From an uncultured Nitrospira sp. (GTDB taxonomy: Bacteria > Nitrospirota > Nitrospiria > Nitrospirales > Nitrospiraceae): DNA of 64,000 bases. The notes below the pieces were generated by a model, which saw only the letters and a program-made list of their open reading frames with translations, searched no databases and was not told the DNA's origin. The stretch is taken from the NCBI GenBank assembly GCA_902500785.1, contig CABVRW010000007.1, positions 38,438-102,437 of the forward strand, given 5' to 3'. Shown here in pieces: positions 49,817 through 58,761 of the stretch (position 1 is the stretch's first letter; each line of letters starts with the position of its first letter). The translations under genes and the position numbers were made by a program.

Positions 49817-50296
49817 ATGGGTAAGACGATGGTAGCAGTATTTTTTGGCCTGGTCATGCTGGTGGCTGGGGCGTCCGGCGCATATGCGCTGCAGGCTGGC
49901 GGCGTTGAAATCGGTGATTTAGACACTGGTTCCGTTGTCGGCCAGCCGTTTAAGGAGTTGCTCGTGGATGGGGAACTATATGCCGTGGAAATCGGCGGCT
50001 TGAAGGCGTGGTATCCTCCTGTCACCGTCATCGATTTCAAGGTTCGGCCAGGCCGTCCGGTTGTGCTGAAAGTGACGAACAGCTCCACGGCCGAGCATGG
50101 GTTCCAGATGACCGACGCGACCAACGCTGGGTCACCGTTTGTGATGAAGGCGGAAGTGGTGTTGAAGCCAGGCGAAACGAAGTACATCGGCGTTCCGACC
50201 AGTGACATGTTCTACGCCACGCAGGGCAATACGTTGAACTATCGTTGCCATTTGCACCCGGCCCATGTCGGTGGCAAGATTTTGATGCTTAAGTAG
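49817..50296 (+). CDS. Exported cupredoxin-like copper protein
   Basis: A 159-residue protein with a signal peptide (residues 5-24). The mature part reads as a cupredoxin: DFKVRPGRPVVLKVTNSSTAEHGFQMTD with His94, FVMKAEVVLKPGETKYIGV, and NYRCHLHPAHVGGKILML with Cys144, His147 and His150. In blue copper proteins the ligands are His, Cys and His with Met eight residues after Cys; here that position is Gly, and a His lies at +6. This recalls the red copper protein nitrosocyanin more than a blue one. TTTAAGGAGG precedes the ATG. It probably carries electrons in the periplasm. Confidence 0.85.
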   Translation: MGKTMVAVFFGLVMLVAGASGAYALQAGGVEIGDLDTGSVVGQPFKELLVDGELYAVEIGGLKAWYPPVTVIDFKVRPGRPVVLKVTNSSTAEHGFQMTDATNAGSPFVMKAEVVLKPGETKYIGVPTSDMFYATQGNTLNYRCHLHPAHVGGKILMLK

Positions 50297-50325
50297 TCAA
50301 TTCGTCATATATCTATCGCAAAGTA

Positions 50326-50361
50326 CAGCGCCCCGCCGGCATTAATGCCGGCGGGGCGCTG
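50326..50361. terminator. 36-bp perfect palindrome downstream of the cupredoxin gene
   Basis: CAGCGCCCCGCCGGCATT is followed by its exact reverse complement (50326-50361), which as RNA forms a very stable hairpin of about 16 bp. No T-run follows on either strand, so it may end transcription by strength alone, or protect the mRNA. It lies 29 bases after the cupredoxin stop and 41 bases from the convergent gene's stop, so it may serve both strands. Confidence 0.65.
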
Positions 50362-50402
50362 CCGCGTTGAGAGCATAGGTTATTGTGAAATCAAACATGA
50401 CC

Positions 50403-50738
50403 TCATGCCTGCTGTTCCTGCGTGCATTCAGTGGCCGCATCCATAGGAATGCTCTGTGACGCTGTGAGGTTTCCGGCTACGATTAGCAGAAGGAAGCGGC
50501 TTGCTGTGGGTTCGGTCTGTCGGCGATCTGTGATGATCGCAGCGACATCGACAACCATCTCATCCCCGTCCCACTGAGTCTCGTTCACGACCCAGAAGTG
50601 GTTGGTCGCATCCGGGAATTGTTTGGTCACGAAACTTTCGATGATTGTCCCGATATCTCCGGTGTCTGCCATGGTTTGGGCGGGGAAGAGGGCAATGGCC
50701 AGGCCGACAGATAAAATCAGGCGAGTCACTTGTGTCAT
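50403..50738 (-). CDS. Small exported protein of unknown function
   Basis: A 111-residue protein, not recognised. The signal peptide covers about residues 4-24 (VTRLILSVGLAIALFPAQTMA-D). The mature domain is one alpha-beta unit: GTIIESFVTKQFPDATNHFWVVNETQWDGDEMVVDVAAIITDRR..., then FLLLIVAGNLTASQSIPMD with a terminal Cys. GGGAGG sets the ATG at 50738. It is convergent with the cupredoxin gene and shares the palindrome between them. Confidence 0.6.
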   Translation of the reverse strand: MTQVTRLILSVGLAIALFPAQTMADTGDIGTIIESFVTKQFPDATNHFWVVNETQWDGDEMVVDVAAIITDRRQTEPTASRFLLLIVAGNLTASQSIPMDAATECTQEQQA

Positions 50739-50888
50739 GGACACCTCCCACTAAGAGGATGGCGAATGGGCGGGATGCAGTGAGGCCTTGTGGGTTGGAT
50801 GGCCTGCGCAGGCCGCCTAGTTCAAAGTCTACAGCGATCGATCAGGGAAAGCCAGAGAACCCGTCTCTTTGCGCACGTATAGAAACGG

Positions 50889-50912
50889 CGAAGGCTCCCG
50901 GAGGAGCCTTCG
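50889..50912 (-). terminator. Hairpin terminator candidate after the ferredoxin gene
   Basis: A perfect 10-bp stem, CGAAGGCTCC (50889-50898) and GGAGCCTTCG (50903-50912), closes a four-base loop. On the minus strand it stands 34 bases downstream of the ferredoxin stop and is followed by CCGTTTCTATA, a weak U-rich tail. Confidence 0.6.
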
Positions 50913-50945
50913 TGGTGTCACGCATTTGATAATGGCGTAGGTTGC

Positions 50946-51293
50946 CTAGTTGCGAACGCCGCTCCAGACTTTGGCTGCATCAATTTCTTTGTCGGGATTC
51001 AGTGTTTTGGCCTTTTCCAACAACACATCAGTTGTTTCGGGATAGGCCGGGTCGGCAATGCAGCAATTGTCTACCGGGCAGACTGCTGCGCATTGAGGTT
51101 CGTCAAAGTGTCCGACGCACTCCGTGCAACGATCATGGGTGATGACATAAATATTGTCGCCCTCTCCCTGCCCGTCGCCAACATGGTTGCCCTTACCTTC
51201 GGCGTCGCTTCGCGTTTCGAAGATCGCTTCGTTGGGACATTCTGGCAGGCATGCCCCGCAGGAAATACACTCATCGGTGATCAGAAGCGCCAT
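50946..51293 (-). CDS. Dicluster [4Fe-4S] ferredoxin
   Basis: A 115-residue ferredoxin with two [4Fe-4S] sites. Cluster 1: C9-x2-C12-x2-C15-x3-C19-P. Cluster 2: C56-x2-C59-x8-C68-x3-C72-P with another Cys at 77/78 (CPVDNC). Between the two sites, residues 27-47 are an acidic/Gly-rich insert (DAEGKGNHVGDGQGEGDN) not usual in YfhL-type ferredoxins. It is cytoplasmic and likely a low-potential electron carrier. In autotrophic nitrite oxidisers such ferredoxins feed the reductive TCA cycle (established for Nitrospira; linking this gene is inference). It stands alone with a divergent upstream region. Confidence 0.93.
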   Translation of the reverse strand: MALLITDECISCGACLPECPNEAIFETRSDAEGKGNHVGDGQGEGDNIYVITHDRCTECVGHFDEPQCAAVCPVDNCCIADPAYPETTDVLLEKAKTLNPDKEIDAAKVWSGVRN

Positions 51294-51540
51294 GGCCTGT
51301 GCCTCCTTCTCAGTTTCTTTAATGACGGATAAGATGTTGACAATTTCGTGCCGCCGCGACCATAGTTCGCGGCGAAACAGGTCCGCATTCTATTCCGCCG
51401 TTCTTCGGCAAGTCAACAGAGTGAGACTCGGGAAGAAGGCCTAGCGCCAGGAAAGACATGGGGCTTTGGGCCCAATGTACATGCGGCTCTGCGCGTGTGT
51501 GAGCACATGAGGATGCAGCCATGTTCGATAGTAGTTGGTT

Positions 51541-52038
51541 ATGGTGAAGCGCGCGAGTGCGGCTGAATCGGAGCAGCGTCGCAAGAAAATTGTGACGTTT
51601 GTGCTCTTAGTAATTTTGTTGGTCAGCGTGGGCCTGTTTATCGGGGGACCGAATGAGTCCGAGGTCATCATCGTGGAATTTCCTAATGGAAAGACCATGG
51701 AAACGGAAGTGGCCAGCACCCCTGAGAAATTGCTCTTTGGCCTGGCGTTTCGTGAAGGATTGCCAGCTGATACGGGGATGCTTTATATCTTTGAGTCGAC
51801 GGGATTGCATCGCGTACAAACCAGACAGTTTCCCATCGCCGTCGATATGCTATGGATCGATGAGAGCCACCATGTGGTGCACCTCCTCGAGCAGGTGCCG
51901 CCTTGCGCACAGGATCCTTGTCCGCATTACGGGCCTCCGCCCGAACCCGTTCGCTATTTGATTGAGACAGAGGCCGGCTACGTACGGCGGGCAGGCATCG
52001 CGACGGGGATGGAACTCAAGTTTACGCTACGTATGTAA
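51541..52038 (+). CDS. DUF192 membrane-anchored protein
   Basis: A 165-residue DUF192 protein of unknown function. A basic N-terminus and one helix (about 17-36) anchor it. The DUF192 domain shows TEVASTPEKLLFGLAFREGLPADTGMLYIFES, QTRQFPIAVDMLWIDESHHVVHL and YLIETEAGYVRRAGIATGMEL. Between them is a Cys-containing loop PPCAQDPCPHYGP. ATG 51541 (MVKRAS) is preferred over an upstream TTG. A Rieske gene starts 18 bases after the stop, suggesting co-transcription. Confidence 0.9.
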   Translation: MVKRASAAESEQRRKKIVTFVLLVILLVSVGLFIGGPNESEVIIVEFPNGKTMETEVASTPEKLLFGLAFREGLPADTGMLYIFESTGLHRVQTRQFPIAVDMLWIDESHHVVHLLEQVPPCAQDPCPHYGPPPEPVRYLIETEAGYVRRAGIATGMELKFTLRM

Positions 52039-52055
52039 GAGAATCGGAGTCGTCT

Positions 52056-52373
52056 ATGGAAGGGTTTGAGTGCGTGGCCAAAGTTGAAGATATTCCCCCG
52101 GGGCAGGTGAAGGTCGTAAAGGTGAATGAGCGAGCCATTGCTGTGTTCAATATTCAGGGCCAGTTTCACGCCATTTACAATTCCTGCCCTCATGAGGGCG
52201 GACCTTTAAATAAGGGGCGTGTGAAGGGACATGTTGTCTCCTGCCCCTGGCATGATCTGGCGTTTGATGTTCGCAATGGACAGGGCACCGACGGAGGGGG
52301 GTACTGTGTCGGCAGCTATGACGTGCGTGTGGAAGACGGACAGGTGTTTGTCGGAGGGCGGCGTAAGGTATAG
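52056..52373 (+). CDS. Rieske [2Fe-2S] ferredoxin
   Basis: A 105-residue soluble Rieske protein of the NirD/BphF type. The cluster ligands are in CPHEGG near residue 44 and CPWHDLAFD near residue 63 (Cys/His pairs). The C-terminus CVGSYDVRVEDGQVFV is typical. It could supply electrons to an oxygenase, such as the one at 24711 (inference). It follows DUF192 by 18 bases and precedes a chagasin-like gene by 43 bases. Confidence 0.93.
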   Translation: MEGFECVAKVEDIPPGQVKVVKVNERAIAVFNIQGQFHAIYNSCPHEGGPLNKGRVKGHVVSCPWHDLAFDVRNGQGTDGGGYCVGSYDVRVEDGQVFVGGRRKV

Positions 52374-52415
52374 TAGCCGCTCCGGCTATCGCTGAGGAGT
52401 TGCAAGAAAAGCACT

Positions 52416-52748
52416 ATGAGTCCATTAAGCAAGGCAGTTCCCACAGGTGCGGAGCAGGAGCCGGGTGCCAAGGCGCTCACGGCACGGGTGGGGGCATCGG
52501 TTCACATTCGTCTCTGGGAAGATCGCACGCGCGGGGAGCTATGGGTTCCCACCTATGATGCCACCGTCATGTCTCTCGTCGAGGACGATTTTCTTCGCAC
52601 CGCCAGCAACAATGCGATCGACGCGGGTCAGCGTACGTTTGAGTTCATGCCGCTGGCCATCGGGATCCACCGACTGGTGTTTGAGAAGCGGATGGGGTGG
52701 AAATTCACGGCTGAGGATCGGCAGATTTTTTATGTGACCGTGTCCTGA
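52416..52748 (+). CDS. Chagasin-like (inhibitor I42) domain protein
   Basis: A 110-residue protein. From residue 23 it matches the chagasin/I42 cysteine-protease-inhibitor fold: VHIRLWEDRTRGELW, VMSLVEDDFLR, GQRTFEFMPLAIGIHRLVFEKRMGW and QIFYVTVS. The family loop NPTTGYxW is here RTRGELW. There is no signal peptide, unlike many bacterial members. Inhibition is unproven. ATG 52416 lies 43 bases after the Rieske stop, and the aminotransferase gene begins 30 bases later. Confidence 0.75.
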   Translation: MSPLSKAVPTGAEQEPGAKALTARVGASVHIRLWEDRTRGELWVPTYDATVMSLVEDDFLRTASNNAIDAGQRTFEFMPLAIGIHRLVFEKRMGWKFTAEDRQIFYVTVS

Positions 52749-52777
52749 GATGCGGGGCGGTGAGAAAGTAATGGGTT

Positions 52778-53617
52778 ATGCCTGACATTGCCTGCGTGAA
52801 CGGCTGCTTCGGTCCATTGTCTGATGCTGTCGTCAGCATTGAGGACCGTGGGTTTCAGTTCGGTGACGGTGTCTACGAGGTCCTTCGTACCTATCGCGGC
52901 CAAGCCTTCGCCGTTGACCCGCATCTGGCTCGGCTCGAGCGGAGTGCTCTGGCGCTGCAACTGTCGGTCGGCCATACGAGCGCTCAGTGGATCTCGTTGA
53001 TTCAGGAAGGCCTTCGGCTGAGTCGATATCCCGAGACCAAGATCTATCTCCAGATCACCCGTGGGCAAGCTCCTCGCGATCATCCCTTTCCTGCATCGCT
53101 CGCGCCGACGACCGTGATGACCTTCCGCGAGTTTCATCCGCTTGATGCATCGGTGCGCCATTCCGGAGTTGAGGCCATCTCGATAGACGACATTCGCTGG
53201 GGACGCTGCGACATCAAGAGCGTCAATCTCTTGGCCAATGTGCTGGCGCGGCAGCGGGCCAAGGAAGCAGGAGTATTCGAAGCAATTTTGGTCCGCGAGG
53301 GAGCAGTCACGGAGGGGTCTGTCAGCAATGTGTTTATCGTACGAAACGGTGTCCTTCACACCGCTCCGGAAGGGCACAGAATTCTGTCTGGTGTCACGCG
53401 CGCGATTGTACTGGAGATCGCTCGCAAAGAAGGCGTGCCGGTCATCGAGGCCTTTGTTCCCAGGGACGAACTGCTTGCGGCCTCGGAAGTGTTTCTGACG
53501 GGAACGACTGTGGAGGTGTTGCCTGTCGTGCGTGTCGACGGACATGCGATAGAATCCGGATCGCCGGGTCCTGTTTCTCGGCTGATGTCTCGCAGTTTTG
53601 AAGTGCTGACCGGCTAG
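52778..53617 (+). CDS. Class IV aminotransferase (D-alanine / branched-chain type)
   Basis: A 279-residue PLP enzyme of fold type IV. Visible: EDRGFQFGDGVYEVLRTYRG near residues 22-41, LQITRGQAPRDHPFP near residue 92, the PLP lysine in RCDIKSVNLLANVLARQRA near residue 148, EGAVTEGSVSNVFIV near residue 177 and LTGTTVEVLPVVRVDG near residue 245. The RxHxF-like features are closest to D-amino-acid aminotransferase, but aminodeoxychorismate lyase or branched-chain activity is possible. An intrinsic terminator after it separates it from rimP. Confidence 0.9.
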   Translation: MPDIACVNGCFGPLSDAVVSIEDRGFQFGDGVYEVLRTYRGQAFAVDPHLARLERSALALQLSVGHTSAQWISLIQEGLRLSRYPETKIYLQITRGQAPRDHPFPASLAPTTVMTFREFHPLDASVRHSGVEAISIDDIRWGRCDIKSVNLLANVLARQRAKEAGVFEAILVREGAVTEGSVSNVFIVRNGVLHTAPEGHRILSGVTRAIVLEIARKEGVPVIEAFVPRDELLAASEVFLTGTTVEVLPVVRVDGHAIESGSPGPVSRLMSRSFEVLTG

Positions 53618-53664
53618 CGGACCCTTGCTTTCACTGCTATGGCATGGTAAGGTTCTCGCGCTGT

Positions 53665-53690
53665 AAGTGGGCCCAGGCCCACTTTTTTGT
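53665..53690 (+). terminator. Intrinsic terminator / rimP leader hairpin
   Basis: AAGTGGGCC (53665-53673) pairs with GGCCCACTT (53676-53684), with TTTTTTG next. It ends the aminotransferase unit 48 bases after its stop; it also lies within the leader of rimP (start 53708), where a hairpin could attenuate the nusA operon. Confidence 0.75.
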
Positions 53691-53707
53691 TTGAGCAACT
53701 TTTTTCT

Positions 53708-54226
53708 ATGAGTGATGCGGGAGCGGTGTCGGCAGCAAAGCCTTCGGTGAAACGCGCTGAGGCGTTGAACTTCCGCGTGCAAGAAGTCGCAGCGCCTATT
53801 TTACAGTCCCATGGACTTGAGTTGGTTGAGGCGGTCTGTGTCGGTGAGGGGCCACGGGCGGTGATTCGTGTCTTCATCGACAAACCCGGAGGAATCACCC
53901 TGACAGATTGCGAGCAGGCGCATCGTTCCTTGAGTCCGGCGCTTGACGTGATTGATCCGTTTCCGCATGCCTATACGTTGGAAATCTCATCGCCTGGACT
54001 GGATCGTCCTTTACGGGGAGTGCAAGATTACCGACGGCTGATTGGGAAACCGGTGACGCTTAAATTGCGCGAGCCGATTCAGGGGCAGTGGCGGCTTGTG
54101 GGGATAGTGGTGGATGTTGAAGACCGTGCGGTAACGCTTGCGGTTCAGCAGAAGAAAGTCACCGAGACGATTCGAGTTGAGTTGGATCAAATCGCCCTGG
54201 CGCGTCGGAAGGTTGAGTTCTCTTAG
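53708..54226 (+). CDS. rimP: Ribosome maturation factor RimP
   Basis: A 172-residue protein for 30S maturation. Motifs: LELVEAVCVGEGPRAVIRVFIDKPGGITLTDCEQAHRSLSPALDV and the hallmark YTLEISSPGLDRPL near residue 92, then a C-terminal SH3-like domain ending LDQIALARRKVEF. It is first of the conserved rimP-nusA-infB operon; the ATG at 53708 follows a terminator-like hairpin. The Shine-Dalgarno is weak. Confidence 0.95.
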   Translation: MSDAGAVSAAKPSVKRAEALNFRVQEVAAPILQSHGLELVEAVCVGEGPRAVIRVFIDKPGGITLTDCEQAHRSLSPALDVIDPFPHAYTLEISSPGLDRPLRGVQDYRRLIGKPVTLKLREPIQGQWRLVGIVVDVEDRAVTLAVQQKKVTETIRVELDQIALARRKVEFS

Positions 54227-54271
54227 TAACAGAAGGTGCCACGGTGGTGTGTTAACCATGAGGTGTGAGCT

Positions 54272-55411
54272 ATGAACCGAGAGTTGATCGCCGTCATCGA
54301 TGAAATCGGCCGCCAAAAAGGGATTGATAAGGCGAGGGTCATTGGCGCGATCGAGTCAGCCCTTCAAACCGCGGCGAAGAAACGATTCGGCCAAGCCGAA
54401 AACATCCAGGTAGAAATTGACGGCAAGACCGGCGAAATTTCCGTGGTCTCGAAGAAAATCATTGTCGATACGGTGGCCAATCCCAAGGCTGAAATTTCTC
54501 TGAAGGAAGCGCGCGAATATGACGAGGGCGCGGAGGTCGGCGATGAGATCGGCTCCCTGATCGAGATGGACGAGTTGGGTCGGATTGCGGCTCAAACGGC
54601 CAAGCAGGTTATTTTCCAGAAGGTGCGCGAAGCGGAGTGGGAAGCCGTTCAAAAGGAGTACTCAACTCGCCAGGGCGATCTCGTGAACGGCATTATTCTC
54701 GGCATGGAACGAAGAAATTTTTTGGTCGATCTCGGCAAAACCGAGGCGATTCTTCCCATCCAGGAGCAGATACCGCGTGAAACCTATCGGCGTGGAGACC
54801 GCGTAAAGGCGTTGCTGTTGGAGGTGCGTCGCACGCCCAAGGACGTACAAGTCATTCTTTCGCGCAGCCACCCCCAATTTGTGGCGAAAATGTTTGAGCT
54901 GGAGGTTCCGGAGGTCGGGGAAAAGATCGTGGAGATCAAGTCGATCGTACGGGAGCCGGGCGATCGCACGAAAATTGCGGTTTCGTCTCGGGACAAGGCT
55001 GTGGACCCTGTGGGGGCCTGCGTCGGGATCAAGGGGTCGCGTGTACAAGCGGTGGTTCGTGAGTTACGCGGGGAAAAGATCGACATCATTACATGGACCC
55101 AGGATCCGCGTGTCTTTATCGCTGAGGCATTGAATCCGGCTACCATCGAGAAGGTGGGGATCGACGAAGAAAAGAAGTCGGCCTTGGTGGTGGTGGCGGA
55201 TTCGCAGTTGTCCCTGGCGATCGGCAAAAACGGGCAAAATGTGCGGCTCGCCGCGCGTTTGACCGGCTGGAAGATCGACATCATCAGCGCGACCGAATAT
55301 GAGAAAGAGAAAGCAGAGCGGGATCGTGATATCAAGGCGGCTCTGGCAGAGGAGACTGAGGCTCAACGTCAGCAGGATGAAGCGCGGGCTGCGGCGCAAC
55401 AGGCGGAATAA
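54272..55411 (+). CDS. nusA: Transcription factor NusA
   Basis: A 379-residue NusA. N-terminal RNA-polymerase-binding domain (IDEIGRQKGIDKARVIGAIESALQTAAKKRFG), S1 domain (GDLVNGIILGMERRNFLVDLGKTEAILP near residue 135), then two KH domains (VGACVGIKGSRVQAVVRELRGEKIDI and LAIGKNGQNVRLAARLTGWKIDI). A Glu/Arg-rich tail replaces the C-terminal acidic repeats of E. coli NusA (495 residues). It controls pausing, termination and antitermination. It stands 45 bases after rimP. No ylxR gene intervenes before infB. Confidence 0.97.
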   Translation: MNRELIAVIDEIGRQKGIDKARVIGAIESALQTAAKKRFGQAENIQVEIDGKTGEISVVSKKIIVDTVANPKAEISLKEAREYDEGAEVGDEIGSLIEMDELGRIAAQTAKQVIFQKVREAEWEAVQKEYSTRQGDLVNGIILGMERRNFLVDLGKTEAILPIQEQIPRETYRRGDRVKALLLEVRRTPKDVQVILSRSHPQFVAKMFELEVPEVGEKIVEIKSIVREPGDRTKIAVSSRDKAVDPVGACVGIKGSRVQAVVRELRGEKIDIITWTQDPRVFIAEALNPATIEKVGIDEEKKSALVVVADSQLSLAIGKNGQNVRLAARLTGWKIDIISATEYEKEKAERDRDIKAALAEETEAQRQQDEARAAAQQAE

Positions 55412-55474
55412 GGCGGCCCGACATGCACGGGCTGAATGGTAATTATTTATGCGGGTGGAGCTGAGCGGTACTGT

Positions 55475-58072
55475 ATGCGCGTGTACGAATTAGCAAAGCA
55501 GCTGGGGATGGAAAATCGGGAGCTGATTCCTGAACTGAAACGGCTCGGGATTCCGGTGGCGTCCCATAGCAGCGCCTTGGATGACGATTCGGTTCGCGTG
55601 GTGTTGGAAAAACTGAGCTCAAAGGCCCGTGGGGGTGAGGCTGCGTCCGGCGGGCATGAGCCGAAAAAAGCGATTCGTTCCCCGAAAGAGCCGGGTGTGT
55701 CTCACGAGCGGGGACATGCGGTGGCGCACGAAGAGCCTGCAAAGCTAGACAAAAAACGTATCCTCATTAAGAAGAAAAAAGAAGAGGGCGCTGAAGATTC
55801 GATGGCGTCTCTGGCTGCCGCCGAAGCGGCCTTCGCCGCTGCGGTCCCTGCGGGAGTTGATGTGGCAGCCGTGGCGCCGGGAGCTGGTTCCGGTGTGGAA
55901 GCGGTAGAGATGGCCCCGGTTGAGCCTCTCGTGCCAGAAGAGTCCGTGTCCCAGCCCTCCGTCGTAACGGCTTCGGAGGAGTCGCCGGTCGAGTCGGCCC
56001 AGGCGCCCTCGGTCGCGGCGCTCCCTCTCGATGCGCTTGCGGCGGCAAAAAAGAAAAGCTTGGCCACGGAGGCATTGGAAAGCGAAGCGGCTGCGCGAGA
56101 AAAACTGAAAAAGGCCAAGAAGGCGCCGCGGACCCGTGAAGAAGATGAAGCAAAATTTAAGAACGACGCCACTCGATGGGGAGATTTGCGGGCTATCCCG
56201 GTGCAGCGGCGCGAAGATCGATCCAAGCATATTCACCATGCCTCGCCAACGGAAGTCACTAAGCCGAGAAAGAAAAGCGTGAAACTGAGCGCAGGAGTGA
56301 GCGTCAAGGAATTCGCGGAACTCATCGGTCAGCGGCCTGCGGACGTGGTCCGGAAGCTGATGGAGATGGGGCAAATGGTGACCTTCAACCAGTCGATCAA
56401 TCTCGAAGCGGCCTCATTGATCGCCGAAGAGTTTGGCACCAGAGTGGAAGTGTCGACGGAAAAGATTGGTGAGGCGCTGCTTGAAGAGGCCGCGCAATCG
56501 ACGGGTGAAGAGCATGCGGTGTTGCGGCCCCCGGTCGTCACGATCATGGGGCATGTCGATCACGGGAAAACGTCTCTGCTTGATGCGATTCGCGAAACAA
56601 AGGTGGCGGAGGGCGAGGCCGGAGGGATTACGCAGCACATCGGCGCCTATATCGTCGGCGTTCGAGGCAAGCACGTGACTTTTCTCGATACCCCTGGTCA
56701 CGAAGCATTTACGGCCATGCGCGCACGGGGTGCGAAGGCGACAGACATCGTGATTCTGGTCGTAGCCGCCGATGACGGCGTCATGCCGCAGACCGTTGAA
56801 GCCATCCACCACGCCAAGGCTGCCGGAGTGCCACTGATCGTGGCCATCAATAAAGTCGACAAGCCGGGAGCAAATATCGATCGCGTGAAGAATGCGCTGA
56901 CCGAGCACGGACTGGTTCCCGAGCCCTGGGGCGGCGATACGATTATGGTTGAAGTGTCCGCTAAGCAGCGGACGGGACTGGATCAGCTGTTGGAAATGAT
57001 TCTCTTGCAGGCGGAAGTGTTGGAGTTGAAAGCGGATCCGTCACGCATGGCGAAGGGTCTGGTGATCGAGGCGAAGCTGGACCGTGGGCGTGGACCGATC
57101 GCGACGGTGTTGGTGCAAAGCGGGACGCTCCACGTCGGGGATGCATTTGTAGTCGGCAATTTCAGCGGTCGTGTTCGCGCGCTCATCACCGACACCGGGA
57201 GCAAAACGACTGAGGCTGGACCGTCGATTCCTGTCGAAGTGATCGGTCTACCGGGAGTGCCGGCCGCCGGCGATTTGTTCACCATTGTGAAAGATGAACG
57301 AGTGGCGCGCGAGATAGCCCAGGAGCGGGCCATGAAGCAGCGGGCGGCGGATTTGGCCGGACCTGCGAAGGTCAGCCTGGATGATCTGTTTGCCAAGATT
57401 CAAGAAGGCAATGTCAAAGAGTTGCCCATCGTCATTAAGGCCGATGTGCAGGGGTCGGCTGAAGCGTTGGCCGCGGCGGTGGAAAAGATGCCCGCCGGCG
57501 CCGTCAAATTGCGGGTCATGCACAGCGGTGTCGGCGGGATTACCGAAACCGACATCCTTCTGGCGGCAGCGTCCAAGGCAATTGTGATCGGGTTTAACAT
57601 CCGTCCGGAGCCGAAAGCGGCGGCATTGGCCGAGCGAGAAGGCGTCGATGTGCGTCTCTACAGCATCATTTACGATGCACTTAACGATATTCGCGCCGCG
57701 ATGGAGGGGTTGCTCGAACCGACGCTCAAGGAGCGTGTCCTTGGTCGAGCTGAGGTTCGGCAGATGTTTACGATTCCCAAGGCGGGCCTGGTGGCCGGTT
57801 GTTATGTGGTGGATGGCGTCATCTCGCGAGCCAGTGTGGGCGTGCGAGTGATTCGGGACAGTGTGGTGGCCTATGAGGGCAAGCTGGGCTCGCTGCGGCG
57901 TTTCAAGGATGATGTGCGTGAAGTGCAGCAGGGGTATGAGTGTGGTATCACGGTCGAGAACTTCAATGATCTCAAGGCCGGAGATATTATCGAGGCGTAT
58001 GTTGTCGACAAGATTGCCGCCAAGCTTGAACCGGCGAATCGTGGTACGTCTCCGCAAAGTCATCGGGCATGA
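55475..58072 (+). CDS. infB: Translation initiation factor IF-2
   Basis: An 865-residue GTPase that brings fMet-tRNA to the 30S subunit. It starts [25 protein letters not shown], the IF2-N type domain; a long charged/Ala-rich linker (about 60-280) follows, then a second IF2-N module ([23 protein letters not shown]). The G domain has [21 protein letters not shown] and SAK motifs at about residues 362-500. C-terminal domains II to IV are complete. The ATG at 55475 is preferred over an upstream ATG. It lies 63 bases after nusA and overlaps ylxP by four bases. Confidence 0.97.
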   Translation: MRVYELAKQLGMENRELIPELKRLGIPVASHSSALDDDSVRVVLEKLSSKARGGEAASGGHEPKKAIRSPKEPGVSHERGHAVAHEEPAKLDKKRILIKKKKEEGAEDSMASLAAAEAAFAAAVPAGVDVAAVAPGAGSGVEAVEMAPVEPLVPEESVSQPSVVTASEESPVESAQAPSVAALPLDALAAAKKKSLATEALESEAAAREKLKKAKKAPRTREEDEAKFKNDATRWGDLRAIPVQRREDRSKHIHHASPTEVTKPRKKSVKLSAGVSVKEFAELIGQRPADVVRKLMEMGQMVTFNQSINLEAASLIAEEFGTRVEVSTEKIGEALLEEAAQSTGEEHAVLRPPVVTIMGHVDHGKTSLLDAIRETKVAEGEAGGITQHIGAYIVGVRGKHVTFLDTPGHEAFTAMRARGAKATDIVILVVAADDGVMPQTVEAIHHAKAAGVPLIVAINKVDKPGANIDRVKNALTEHGLVPEPWGGDTIMVEVSAKQRTGLDQLLEMILLQAEVLELKADPSRMAKGLVIEAKLDRGRGPIATVLVQSGTLHVGDAFVVGNFSGRVRALITDTGSKTTEAGPSIPVEVIGLPGVPAAGDLFTIVKDERVAREIAQERAMKQRAADLAGPAKVSLDDLFAKIQEGNVKELPIVIKADVQGSAEALAAAVEKMPAGAVKLRVMHSGVGGITETDILLAAASKAIVIGFNIRPEPKAAALAEREGVDVRLYSIIYDALNDIRAAMEGLLEPTLKERVLGRAEVRQMFTIPKAGLVAGCYVVDGVISRASVGVRVIRDSVVAYEGKLGSLRRFKDDVREVQQGYECGITVENFNDLKAGDIIEAYVVDKIAAKLEPANRGTSPQSHRA

Positions 58073-58350
58073 TCGTCGGGCTCTGCACTGTTGAGTTGTT
58101 CATTCCCGACGGGCATTCATTGAAAGACAAGCGGCAGGTCCTGCAAAGCCTCAAGGCCCGGTTGCGAGACAAGTTTAATCTGTCGGTCGCTGAAGTCGGG
58201 GACCAGGAGTTGTGGCAAAAAGCGATTCTGGGTTTGGCATGCGTAGCGAATGAATCGGCGCATGTGAATCAAGTGCTGGATCAGGCGGTGAATTTGATCC
58301 AGGCTGTGCCCGCGATTCAACTGCTGCGCTCGCGAATCGAGTTGCTGTAA
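58069..58350 (+). CDS. ylxP: DUF503 / YlxP family protein
   Basis: A 93-residue YlxP-like protein: [59 protein letters not shown] is the family signature. Role is unknown, though ylxP is found in nusA-infB operons in many phyla. Its ATGA overlaps the infB stop by four bases, and rbfA starts nine bases later. Confidence 0.93.
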   Translation: MIVGLCTVELFIPDGHSLKDKRQVLQSLKARLRDKFNLSVAEVGDQELWQKAILGLACVANESAHVNQVLDQAVNLIQAVPAIQLLRSRIELL

Positions 58351-58359
58351 GGTAGCGTC

Positions 58360-58758
58360 ATGAACAAGTCGACGTATAACCGGGCCGATCGCGTGGCGGA
58401 TCAGATTCGCATGGAAGTGGCCGATATTCTGATGCGGAAGATTAAAGATCCGCGTGTGCGCTCGGTCACCGTGACCGACGTGGAGTTGACCAAAGATCTC
58501 CGTATCGCGCGCGTCTATGTGACGACCATGGAGCAGAATCAGGATGAGCGGCATGTATTCGATGGGTTGGCGAAGGCGAGCGGCTTCGTCCGGGCTGAGT
58601 TGGGACGACGACTGGCATTGCGGTACTTGCCGGAGCTGATATTCGTGAAAGATATCAGTGGTCCCAGGGCTGATCGAGTCCTGAAGTTATTGGAAGGATT
58701 GCACCGCGAGCAATCCCACGAAGACAGATTGGCTGAGACCCCCCGCGCCGATGCGTAA
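58360..58758 (+). CDS. rbfA: Ribosome-binding factor A
   Basis: A 132-residue KH-type protein for 16S maturation: NRADRVADQIRMEVADILMRKIKDPRVRSVTVTDVELTKDLRIARVYV and KASGFVRAELGRRLALRYLPELIFVKD. The C-terminal tail is acidic. It starts nine bases after ylxP, and truB follows three bases after its stop. Confidence 0.96.
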   Translation: MNKSTYNRADRVADQIRMEVADILMRKIKDPRVRSVTVTDVELTKDLRIARVYVTTMEQNQDERHVFDGLAKASGFVRAELGRRLALRYLPELIFVKDISGPRADRVLKLLEGLHREQSHEDRLAETPRADA

Positions 58759-58761
58759 CTC

